Part shown: in pieces, positions 7,201 through 13,686 of the stretch
Numbering within the stretch: position 1 is the stretch's first letter
Layout of the letters: each line of letters starts with the position of its first letter
NCBI GenBank assembly: GCA_937958145.1
Contig: CALGOE010000121.1
Span: 1-18,316, forward strand
Reading direction: 5' to 3'
DNA length: 18,316 bases
DNA from: an uncultured Desulfobacca sp.
GTDB taxonomy: Bacteria > Desulfobacterota > Desulfobaccia > Desulfobaccales > Desulfobaccaceae
Position numbers and translations under genes: made by a program
The notes under the pieces: generated by a model
The model's input: only the letters and a program-made list of their open reading frames with translations
Databases searched by the model: none
What the model was told of the DNA's origin: nothing

Positions 7201-8232
7201 ATGACCCAGATGATCTTAACGCGCCATCTCCAAAAAGGCACCCTGCGGCCCGTCTACCTCTTTTATGGGGAGGAGGAATTTCTCATCCGCCGGGCCTTGG
7301 CGCAGCTGGAGGGCTGGCTGGCGCAACGGGAGGAGCTGGCAGCCAAGCTGTTCCTGGATGCAGCCGCAACGCCGCTCGCCGAGGCCCTGAGCACGGCGCG
7401 CGCCGCCCAACTGTGGGGGGGACGCCAATTTGTGGTCCTGTGGGGCGTAGAACGCTATAAGGTCAAGGAATTGGCGCCGCTGGCCAAGTATCTGGAGGGG
7501 CCGTCGGCTTCGACCGTGCTGGTGTTGGTGGGCTTAGGGCTCAAGGCCAAAGATGTGCAGGCCTCCGGCCTGTGGCGGCGGCTTCAGGACCAGGAGGCGG
7601 CCTTGGCCTTTCCCCGCCTGCGGGAAGGTGAAGTCATCAAATGGTTGGAACAGGAGGCCAAGCACCAGGGGAAGACCCTGGGACCGGCCGCAGCTCGGCT
7701 GTTGTTGGAGACGGTGGGGCCCAACCTGGCGGATCTGGCCCAGCAATTGGCCAAGCTGAGCCTCTATACCGGCACCGACCTCCTCATTCCTGCGGCAGTG
7801 GTGCAGAAATTGGCCAGCCACAGCCGGGTGCACACAATTTTTGAACTGGTGGAAGCCTTGGGTCAGGGCAGACCCGAGCGGGCCCTGAAAGTCCTGCACC
7901 GCCTGCTTGAGCTGGGGGAGCCGGCCAGCGTCATCGTGGTGATGGTGGCCCGGCAGATCCGCCTCCTGCTGCGCACCCTGGAAGCAGGGCCACACCGGCC
8001 TGATCCCGCCGCCCTGGCCAAAGAATTGGGCGTCTTGCCCTTTGTGGCCGAGAAGCTCCAGCGCCAGGCCGCCGGTTTTTCGCTGGCAGGGCTCCAGCAG
8101 CAGTTGCTCCGCCTGCAGGAGATCGATCAACAGATCAAGACGGGTATGGCTGCCCCTCACCTGCTGCTGGAAAAATTCATCCTGGACTTGGACCGGCAGC
8201 CGTCCCTTAGGACCGGGCCGTCAAGGCATTGA
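7201..8232 (+). CDS. holA: DNA polymerase III subunit delta
   Basis: Clamp-loader delta subunit, which opens the beta sliding clamp; cytoplasmic replisome part. 343 residues, normal for the family. The start is PVYLFYGEEEFLIRRAL (residues 18-34), the typical HolA first strand and helix. The C-terminal part has the collar-domain pattern ending MVARQIRLLLRTLEAG and a family-like tail (LLLEKFILDLD). ATG 7201 is preferred over a GTG at 7168 because AAGGGA stands about 7 nt upstream and family homology starts soon after. It lies 136 nt behind the purF-like gene; that gap holds nothing I recognise. Its last 26 nt overlap the end of convergent rpsT. Confidence 0.93.
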   Translation: MTQMILTRHLQKGTLRPVYLFYGEEEFLIRRALAQLEGWLAQREELAAKLFLDAAATPLAEALSTARAAQLWGGRQFVVLWGVERYKVKELAPLAKYLEGPSASTVLVLVGLGLKAKDVQASGLWRRLQDQEAALAFPRLREGEVIKWLEQEAKHQGKTLGPAAARLLLETVGPNLADLAQQLAKLSLYTGTDLLIPAAVVQKLASHSRVHTIFELVEALGQGRPERALKVLHRLLELGEPASVIVVMVARQIRLLLRTLEAGPHRPDPAALAKELGVLPFVAEKLQRQAAGFSLAGLQQQLLRLQEIDQQIKTGMAAPHLLLEKFILDLDRQPSLRTGPSRH

Positions 8233-8479
8233 CCCGGCGGGTCAGGCGGGAAATCTTCCGGGCTGCGGTTTTCCAATGCAGGGTGCCTTTGGCCGCGACC
8301 CTTTGAATGACGGGGATGGCCTGCTGCAGGGCCGCCTGGGCCTGTTCCGGCTGATTCTGGGCCACGGCTTGCCGTACCCCTTTGACTAACTTCTTGACCC
8401 GGGTCTTCCGGCTCATATTCCGGACCCGGCGGACTTTGCTCTGCCGGTCCCGTTTCATGACTGAAGGATGTTTGGCCAA
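8207..8479 (-). CDS. rpsT: 30S ribosomal protein S20
   Basis: Primary 16S rRNA-binding protein of the small subunit. 90 residues, strongly basic, with the S20 layout: MAKHPSVMKRDRQSKVRRVRN, then the long helices ending TARRKISRLTRR-like (TAARKISRLTRRVNAL). I place the start at TTG 8479 because GGAGG at 8492-8488 sits 8 nt upstream and the protein then begins as other S20 proteins do. A GTG at 8494 overlaps that ribosome site and would add five residues. A TTG start is also used by Escherichia coli rpsT. The gene is alone on this strand between fhs and convergent holA. Confidence 0.95.
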   Translation of the reverse strand: MAKHPSVMKRDRQSKVRRVRNMSRKTRVKKLVKGVRQAVAQNQPEQAQAALQQAIPVIQRVAAKGTLHWKTAARKISRLTRRVNALTARS

Positions 8480-8531
8480 CGCTTTTCCCTCCACAATCGA
8501 TTAGGGCACAACGAGAAATAAAAACAAAAAT

Positions 8532-8562
8532 ATAATATCAATTATTTTGGCTTAAATGTCAA
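8532..8562 (-). promoter_or_regulatory. rpsT: Sigma70-type promoter of rpsT
   Basis: Perfect -35 TTGACA (8562-8557), followed after 17 nt by GATATT (8539-8534, 4 of 6) or after 19 nt by TATTAT (8537-8532, 5 of 6), in a strongly AT-rich stretch. This fits a highly expressed ribosomal gene. The leader would be about 45-50 nt. Confidence 0.65.
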
Positions 8563-8570
8563 GAGTTGAC

Positions 8571-8591
8571 GCCAGGAAATCCCCTCCTGGC
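8571..8591. repeat. Inverted repeat between fhs terminator and rpsT promoter
   Basis: GCCAGGA and TCCTGGC (8571-8577 and 8585-8591) form a 7-bp stem with a 7-nt loop, just upstream of the rpsT -35 box. It could be a third hairpin of the fhs termination zone or an operator. Confidence 0.4.
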
Positions 8592-8600
8592 AGGAACAAA

Positions 8601-8666
8601 GAAGGCCTTCAGAGGTTGGCGACTCTGAAGGCCCGGGGAAGGCTCCAGACCTGCAAGGGTCTGGAG
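8601..8666 (-). terminator. Tandem-hairpin terminator of fhs
   Basis: Two perfect stems on the minus strand, just after the fhs stop. CTCCAGACC/GGTCTGGAG (8666-8658 and 8651-8643) has 9 bp and a 6-nt loop. GGCCTTCAGAG/CTCTGAAGGCC (8633-8623 and 8614-8604) has 11 bp and an 8-nt loop, followed by the U-rich TTCTTTGTT. The second is the likely intrinsic terminator; the first may protect the mRNA 3' end. Confidence 0.75.
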
Positions 8667-8680
8667 ATTATTCTTTGTGC

Positions 8681-10465
8681 TTAGAACAAGCCGATGACTT
8701 TACCGGTCTTGACATCCACGTCGACGCGGCGGTAGGCCGGGTCGGAGGCGGTGCCGGGCATCAGGGAGATGGCGCCGCAGACCGGGCAGATGAATTTGGC
8801 GCCGCTGTAGACCAAGAAGTCGCGGACGGGCAACCGCCAACCTTTGGGGGTTCCCTTCTTGGTGGGGTCGGCGCTCAGGGACAGGTGAGTTTTCACCATC
8901 ATCGTGGCGTATTCGTTGTATTTGGGATCGGCCTCGAAACGGGCGGCTTTGGCCGCAGCTTCGGGCAGGAAGTCGACGCCGTCGGCGCCGTAGACTTCTT
9001 TGGCGATCACTTCCACCCGCTTGCGCAGGGGGAGTTCATTGGGATAGAGGAACTTGAAGTCGTTTTTCTCTTTGCAGGCGTCGATAACGGCATCGGCAAA
9101 TTCCAGGGCGCCTTCGCCACCGAACTGCCAATGTTTGGACACGGCCACCCGGGCGCCTTCAGCCTCGCAGACCCGACGGATGAGGGCATGTTCTTCGTCA
9201 GAGTCGAAATGGAAGGCGTTGATGCAAACCACCGGGTTGATGCCAGCTTTCTTGATGGTGCGGATGTGATGCACGGCATTCTGGACGCCGTCTTCCAGCC
9301 AGGCCATGGTTTCTTTGGAGGCCGAGAAGTATTCTTTCGGTACCGGTTTGCCCGGCGGGCAGGGCAGGGCGCCAGCATTGACGCCGTGATGTTTCAGACC
9401 GCGCACGGTGGTGGTGAGCACGGCCACGTGGGGTTTCAGACCGCTGAAGCGGCATTTGACGTTCCAGAATTTCTCAAAGCCGATGTCAGCGCCGAATCCG
9501 GACTCGGTGACATGATAATCAAAGAGCTTCAAGCCGACTTGGTCAGCAATGATGGAGGACTGACCCACGGCAATGTTGGCGAAGGGACCGGCATGGACGA
9601 ACACCGGCTGTTTTTCCACGCTCTGCATCAGGGTGGGGTTGATGGAGGGCACCATCCAGGCGGTCATGGCGTTGCCCACTTCCAGGTCGCCGGTGGTGAT
9701 GGGGTTGCCCTTCTTGTCATAGCACACCGTGATGTTGTTCAGTCTTTCCTTCAGGTCGGCCAGCGAGGTGGTGACGGACAAAATGGCCATAACTTCGGAA
9801 GACACGGCGATACCGAACTTGGAGGCCATCATGAAGCCGTCCATCTTGCCGCCGATACCGATAATGATATTCCGCAGGGCCTGGGCGCAGAAGTCGATGA
9901 TCCAGCCCATCTCGAAGTTTTTCGGATCGATATCTAGACGTTTCAGATTCCGTTTGGCCAACTGCTCGTCAGTGTAATTAAATTCATGCTGCAACCGGGA
10001 CGTCGCCGCCACCATGGCCAGGTTATGGGCGTTCATGATGTTGTTGATGTCGCCGGTGAGGCCCAACGAGAACTCGGTCATGGGGATCAACAGCGAGATG
10101 CCGCCGCCGGCCGCAGTGCCTTTGATGTTCATGGTGGGACCGCCGGAGGGCTGCCGCAGGGCGCCGCCGACATTCACCCCCCGTTTGCCCAAGCCTTCGA
10201 TGAGACCCAGGGAGGTGGTGGATTTGCCTTCACCCAAGGGCGTGGGGGTGATGGCGGTAACGTCAATGTAGTAGCCGTCGGGTTTGTCCTTCAGGCGTTC
10301 CAGGCATTTCAGGTAGTCGATGCGGCCGATCTTTTGCCCATAGGGGATGCGCTCGTCTTTGGGGATGCCCAACTGCTCGCACAAATCGTCAAAGGGGATC
10401 ATCTCCGCTTCGGCGATTTCGGCAATCTGCCAGTCTTTCATTTTTACCGGATCATACTTCGCCAT
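8681..10465 (-). CDS. fhs: Formate-tetrahydrofolate ligase
   Basis: ATP-dependent loading of formate on tetrahydrofolate to 10-formyl-THF; methyl branch of the Wood-Ljungdahl pathway, or the reverse step in acetate/CO oxidizers. 594 residues, slightly longer than the common bacterial form. P-loop TPTPLGEGKSTT (73-84), LRQPSGGPTMNIKG (103-116), AAGGG (118-122), LTGDINNIMNAHN, DYHVTESGFGADIGFEKF and the C-terminal GLF end. The usual PSLGP..G(I/V)KGGAAGGG reads PSGGPTMNIKGTAAGGG, and the C-terminal segment has CPVC where canonical enzymes have PLCG, so this is a divergent branch. The ATG at 10465 is preceded by AGGAGG at a 7-nt distance. Divergent from cooS, which suggests a shared C1 role. Confidence 0.95.
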   Translation of the reverse strand: MAKYDPVKMKDWQIAEIAEAEMIPFDDLCEQLGIPKDERIPYGQKIGRIDYLKCLERLKDKPDGYYIDVTAITPTPLGEGKSTTSLGLIEGLGKRGVNVGGALRQPSGGPTMNIKGTAAGGGISLLIPMTEFSLGLTGDINNIMNAHNLAMVAATSRLQHEFNYTDEQLAKRNLKRLDIDPKNFEMGWIIDFCAQALRNIIIGIGGKMDGFMMASKFGIAVSSEVMAILSVTTSLADLKERLNNITVCYDKKGNPITTGDLEVGNAMTAWMVPSINPTLMQSVEKQPVFVHAGPFANIAVGQSSIIADQVGLKLFDYHVTESGFGADIGFEKFWNVKCRFSGLKPHVAVLTTTVRGLKHHGVNAGALPCPPGKPVPKEYFSASKETMAWLEDGVQNAVHHIRTIKKAGINPVVCINAFHFDSDEEHALIRRVCEAEGARVAVSKHWQFGGEGALEFADAVIDACKEKNDFKFLYPNELPLRKRVEVIAKEVYGADGVDFLPEAAAKAARFEADPKYNEYATMMVKTHLSLSADPTKKGTPKGWRLPVRDFLVYSGAKFICPVCGAISLMPGTASDPAYRRVDVDVKTGKVIGLF

Positions 10466-10570
10466 ACAATTCCTCCTAGATTATGTTTTGTCCCTAATTT
10501 TCTGCACTTTTCGACCCACGAGGGGTGGCGCCATCTGGCCGCCGAGACTTCATGCCTTTTTTCACATTGA
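10466..10570 (-). promoter_or_regulatory. Structured 5' leader of fhs
   Basis: From the predicted start near 10570 the leader is about 105 nt. It contains two adjacent hairpins: GGCG(g)CC-AGAT-GGCGCC (10543-10527) and ACCC-CTCGT-GGGT (10526-10514). It ends at AGGAGG before the ATG. I do not recognise a known riboswitch consensus, including that of the tetrahydrofolate riboswitch. A long folded leader before a folate enzyme is suggestive only. Confidence 0.35.
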
Positions 10571-10696
10571 CTCCCTCTTATAAAGGGAAAAATGGTTTTT
10601 GTCAACTGTTATTTCATTGCCCAGAGACTTTTCATGGCCGTTTTTTCACAGCGGCTAACCATTTCATGATTGTGAACATAGGATATTGTATGTGAA
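10561..10696. promoter_or_regulatory. Cluster of TGTGAA half-sites between fhs and cooS
   Basis: TGTGAA or its complement TTCACA occurs at 10561-10566, 10645-10650, 10671-10676 and 10691-10696. The last two are direct repeats spaced exactly 20 nt, and the 10645/10671 pair is in opposite orientation. TGTGA is the half-site of CRP/FNR-superfamily regulators, which include the CO sensor CooA. No perfect TGTGA-N6-TCACA palindrome is present, so this is only a candidate operator zone in the 484-nt divergent gap 10466-10949. Confidence 0.3.
10577..10605 (-). promoter_or_regulatory. fhs: Sigma70-type promoter of fhs
   Basis: Perfect -35 TTGACA (10605-10600), exactly 17 nt, then -10 TATAAG (10582-10577, 5 of 6). 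The best promoter match in the window. Confidence 0.75.
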
Positions 10697-10755
10697 GAAC
10701 TGAGCAAAGTTTTCGTGGAAATTAACCCATTGACAAAAATGGATAATTTTTTTAT

Positions 10756-10784
10756 TTGACAGCTCCGGCGGCACAGGCTTAAAT
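10756..10784 (+). promoter_or_regulatory. cooS: Candidate cooS promoter
   Basis: TTGACA at 10756-10761, a 17-nt spacer, and TTAAAT at 10779-10784 (4 of 6). A second TTGACA at 10730-10735 pairs with TATTTG at 10753-10758 (weaker). Both lie upstream of cooS and would give leaders of roughly 160-185 nt. Confidence 0.5.
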
Positions 10785-10879
10785 GTACACACAACAACCG
10801 GCCGCCAGCGCCATGGCCAGCGAGCCTGCCGCCAATATTAATGAAGGCGCTGGGGGTGACCTCAGGCGATTGCCAGAAG

Positions 10880-10904
10880 TGGTAATTTCCATTACCAGTA
10901 CTGG
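10880..10904 (+). promoter_or_regulatory. Overlapping hairpin and palindrome in cooS leader
   Basis: TGGTAAT-TTCC-ATTACCA (10880-10897) forms a 7-bp stem with a 4-nt loop. Its right arm overlaps the perfect 10-nt palindrome CCAGTACTGG (10895-10904). It sits about 45-70 nt before the cooS ATG and could be a protein-binding site or an mRNA structure. Confidence 0.4.
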
Positions 10905-10949
10905 GACCAGGGCGAACCCTGCCCCAGCCGTTTTGGGAGGACCAACGTT

Positions 10950-12839
10950 ATGGTGAACCATACCGATCCCAAGCAGCAGTGCTCTATTCAACCTGACACC
11001 CTGGCCATGGTCCAGCGGGCCCGGCAGGAGGGCATCGAAACCGTCTGGGACCGGGCTCAGGCCCAGGAGCCCCAGTGCGGCTTCTGTTCCCTGGGGCTGA
11101 GTTGCCGCAATTGCGTCATGGGCCCCTGTCGTCTGGACCCCTTCGGCGAAGGCCCACAGCGTGGTATCTGCGGCGCCGATGCCGATATTATTGTAGCCCG
11201 CAACCTGGCCCGCATGATCGCCGCCGGGGCCGCCTCCCACTCCGACCATGGCCGGGATCTGGTGGAAACCCTGCTGGCCGTGGCCGAAGGTCAAGCCCCG
11301 GGCTATCAACTCACCGATCTGGCCAAACTGGACCGTATCGCCGCCGAATTCGGCGTCGCCGCCGATCTGCCGCCCCAGGCCAAGGCCAAAGAACTGGCCC
11401 TGGCCATGATGGCGGAATTCGGCATTCACAAAGGCCACCTGACGTTTGCCAAACGTCTGCCCGCGGCCCGTTTGGAACTCTGGCAGAAACTTAATATCGC
11501 CCCCCGGGGCATTGACCGGGAAGTGGTGGAGACCATGCACCGCACTCACATGGGCGTAGACAACGATGCGGTGAACATCCTCCTGCACGCCCTGCGCACC
11601 GCCCTGAGCGACGGCTGGGGCGGCTCCATGATCGCCACCGAAGTCTCGGACATCCTCTTCGGCACACCCCAGCCCGTGGCCTCTAAGGTCAATTTAGGAG
11701 TGCTCAAGCAAGATCAGGTCAATCTGGTGCTGCATGGGCACAACCCCCTGGTCTCCGAAATGGTTTACCGGGCGGCGCAGGATCCGGCCCTCCTGGCCCG
11801 AGCGCAAGCCTTGGGGGCCAACGGCATTAACCTGGTGGGTCTGTGTTGCACCGGCAACGAGGTCCTGATGCGCAAAGGCATCCCCATGGCCGGCAACCAC
11901 CTGCTCCAGGAACTGGTCATCCTCACCGGCGCGGCCGAGGCCATGATCGTGGACTATCAATGCATCATGCCGTCGGTGGGGCAGGTCGCCTCCTGCTATC
12001 ATACCCACCTGATCACCACCTCGCCCAAAGCCAAGTTCCCCTTTGCCCAGCATTATGAATTTACCCCGGAAAACGCCTTAGAACAGGGGAAGGAGGTTGT
12101 CCGTCTGGCGGTGGAGAATTTTGCCCGGCGCCGGCCAGAACGGGTCTTCATCCCGGTGGAGCCGGTCAATCAGGTAAGCGGTTTTTCCATCGAAGCGATC
12201 CTGGGAGCCCTGGGCGGCAGTCCAGCCCCCTTGCTGGATGCCATCAAGGCCGGCCAGATCCGGGGCGCCGTCGGCGTCGTGGGCTGCAACAATCCCAAAA
12301 TCTGCCAGGACCTGGGCCACACCACCATCACCCGCACCCTTATCGCCAATGACATCCTGGTCCTGGATACCGGCTGCACCGCAGTGGCCAACGCCAAGGC
12401 CGGCTTCAAAGATCCCAGCGCCGCCGCCCTGGCCGGCCCGGGTCTGAAGGCCATCTGCGAGGCCCTGAAAATCCCGCCGGTCCTGCACATGGGCTCCTGC
12501 GTGGACAACACCCGCATCATTGCTTTGGCCGCGGCCCTCGCCAACGCCTTGGGCGTGGACGTGGACAAACTGCCCGTGGCCGCCGCGGCGCCGGAGTGGT
12601 ACTCGGAAAAGGCGGCGGCCATCGCCGCCTACGCCGTCGCCAGCGGCATCTATACGGTCCTGGGCGTCACCCCGCCGGTCCTGGGCAGCAAGACCGTCAC
12701 CGACCTCCTCCTCAACGGTCTGGAAGGAGTGGTGGGGGCCAAATTCGCGGTCGAACCCGATCCAGAGAAGGCCGCAGGACTGCTGATCAAGCAGGTGGAG
12801 GCCAAACGCCAGGGGCTGGGCCTGGACAGCCGGCTGTAA
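10950..12839 (+). CDS. cooS: Carbon monoxide dehydrogenase, catalytic subunit
   Basis: Homodimeric Ni-Fe-S enzyme interconverting CO and CO2. 629 residues, full length. Cluster ligands in order: Cys43 and Cys46 (QCGFC), Cys52, Cys55, Cys60 and Cys74 (B-cluster). Then the C-cluster set: HGHNP (262-266), GLCCTGNE (299/300), Cys338 (YQCIM), Cys446 (VGCNNP), Cys476 (DTGCT) and Cys517 (MGSCVDN). The usual CC pair at the D/B-cluster reads Ser51-Cys52, while an extra Cys46 makes a CxxC. This resembles the Desulfovibrio vulgaris enzyme, whose D-cluster I recall to be [2Fe-2S]. GGAGG stands 9 nt before the ATG. No cooC, cooF or acs gene is adjacent in the window, so it looks monofunctional here. It is divergent from fhs. 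Confidence 0.96.
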   Translation: MVNHTDPKQQCSIQPDTLAMVQRARQEGIETVWDRAQAQEPQCGFCSLGLSCRNCVMGPCRLDPFGEGPQRGICGADADIIVARNLARMIAAGAASHSDHGRDLVETLLAVAEGQAPGYQLTDLAKLDRIAAEFGVAADLPPQAKAKELALAMMAEFGIHKGHLTFAKRLPAARLELWQKLNIAPRGIDREVVETMHRTHMGVDNDAVNILLHALRTALSDGWGGSMIATEVSDILFGTPQPVASKVNLGVLKQDQVNLVLHGHNPLVSEMVYRAAQDPALLARAQALGANGINLVGLCCTGNEVLMRKGIPMAGNHLLQELVILTGAAEAMIVDYQCIMPSVGQVASCYHTHLITTSPKAKFPFAQHYEFTPENALEQGKEVVRLAVENFARRRPERVFIPVEPVNQVSGFSIEAILGALGGSPAPLLDAIKAGQIRGAVGVVGCNNPKICQDLGHTTITRTLIANDILVLDTGCTAVANAKAGFKDPSAAALAGPGLKAICEALKIPPVLHMGSCVDNTRIIALAAALANALGVDVDKLPVAAAAPEWYSEKAAAIAAYAVASGIYTVLGVTPPVLGSKTVTDLLLNGLEGVVGAKFAVEPDPEKAAGLLIKQVEAKRQGLGLDSRL

Positions 12840-12856
12840 GAGGGAGAAGAGGGGGC

Positions 12857-12886
12857 AGAGGGAAAAGGAGTGCGCCTTTTCCCTCT
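12857..12886 (+). terminator. 12-bp perfect hairpin after cooS
   Basis: AGAGGGAAAAGG and CCTTTTCCCTCT (12857-12868 and 12875-12886) form a 12-bp perfect stem with a 6-nt loop, 18 nt after the cooS stop. The following TCCTTTT is a short, imperfect U-tract, so it could be a weak terminator or an mRNA 3'-end stabiliser ahead of dtd. Confidence 0.5.
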
Positions 12887-12940
12887 TCCTTTTGGCGCAC
12901 CGGCGTTGACCTTTCGCCCCGGGCTCAAGGATAAAAAAAT

Positions 12941-13390
12941 ATGCGCGCTGTGGTTCAACGGGTCAAAGAGGCCGCCGTCACCGTGGACGGCGAGATTGTC
13001 GGGCAGATCGGGCCTGGCCTGCTGGTGCTGGCCGGGGTCGCCAAAGATGACGGCCCGGCCGATGTGGCTTACATTGCCAATAAAATAGCCAGCTTAAGGA
13101 TATTTCCAGAGGATGACAGACTTCTGCACCGCACCACCGCCGAGATCGGCGGCAGCGTCTTAGTGGTGTCGCAGTTTACCATTCTGGGCGATTGCCGCAA
13201 AGGTCGGCGGCCGTCCTTTGATCAGGCGGCGCCGCCAGAATTGGCCGAACGCTTGTATGAAGAACTGGCCGCGGCTTTGGCCAAGACCGGCCTGCCGGTA
13301 GCCACCGGCCGGTTTCGGGCCATGATGGAGGTCAGTCTCGTCAACGACGGCCCGGTCACCCTACTGCTGGACAGCAAAAAGCTGTTTTAG
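12941..13390 (+). CDS. dtd: D-aminoacyl-tRNA deacylase
   Basis: Removes D-amino acids, and glycine misattached to tRNA-Ala, from tRNAs; cytoplasmic homodimer proofreading factor. 149 residues, normal length. Start MRAVVQRVKEAAVTVDG; catalytic segment SQFTILGDCRKGRRPSF (about 77-93); C-terminal MMEVSLVNDGPVT with the Gly-cisPro motif (GP). AAGGA lies 9 nt before the ATG. It follows cooS by 101 nt with a hairpin between, and its end is 24 nt from the convergent unknown gene at 13415. Confidence 0.96.
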   Translation: MRAVVQRVKEAAVTVDGEIVGQIGPGLLVLAGVAKDDGPADVAYIANKIASLRIFPEDDRLLHRTTAEIGGSVLVVSQFTILGDCRKGRRPSFDQAAPPELAERLYEELAAALAKTGLPVATGRFRAMMEVSLVNDGPVTLLLDSKKLF

Positions 13391-13414
13391 GTTTCCCGGC
13401 CGCCCTCCCCTGTT

Positions 13415-13681
13415 TTACTGCTCGCTGTACTCCTGAAAAAGCCGCTCCGGGTATTCGCTGACCAGCCTGGCACTCAAAGCGCGGTGCAGGGTCTCGGCCT
13501 CCTGGGGATCGCAGGTCTGTTTCACCAAACAAGGGTGGCGGAGTCGAAAACCCTGGGGCAGATAGAGGAAATTGGCCCGAAACACTGCGGTTTCAAAGGT
13601 TGCCGCATCCTTCCGGATGGTTGAGACCAGAAACCGGCGCCCCGTCAGTTTATTGCGGACCTTGTTAAACAAGCCGGCCAT
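13415..13681 (-). CDS. Hypothetical protein, 88 residues, coupled to dacA
   Basis: Not recognised. Starts MAGLFNKVRNKLTGRRFLVS: basic and amphipathic N-terminus, then a mixed region (TFETAVFRANFLYLPQGF) and a charged helical end (AETLHRALSARLVSEYPERLF). Two Cys (HPCLVKQTC), no signal peptide, no membrane helix. ATG 13681 is chosen because GGGAGG sits 9 nt upstream, within the end of dacA. An ATG at 13690 overlaps the dacA stop as ATGA but has no spacing to a ribosome site. Coupled translation behind dacA is likely; whether it acts in envelope biology is unknown. Confidence 0.7.
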   Translation of the reverse strand: MAGLFNKVRNKLTGRRFLVSTIRKDAATFETAVFRANFLYLPQGFRLRHPCLVKQTCDPQEAETLHRALSARLVSEYPERLFQEYSEQ

Positions 13682-13686
13682 GAATC

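Noticed and set aside
8675..9937. Long 420-codon plus-strand frame opposite fhs
   Set aside because: Antisense shadow of fhs: Gly/His/Val/Asp-rich composition, no recognisable motif, and fhs itself is unambiguous.
10663..10676. TTCA-N6-TGAA as a complete CRP/FNR palindrome
   Set aside because: Only 4-nt arms; matches neither TGTGA-N6-TCACA nor TTGAT-N4-ATCAA, so only the half-site cluster is reported.
10783..10956. 57-codon plus-strand frame in the cooS leader, overlapping the cooS start by 7 nt
   Set aside because: Its ATG overlaps the -10 of the better promoter, no ribosome site precedes it, and its composition looks random.
10779..11588. 269-codon minus-strand frame opposite the cooS start
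   Set aside because: Shadow of cooS; GC-rich codons make long antisense frames common here.
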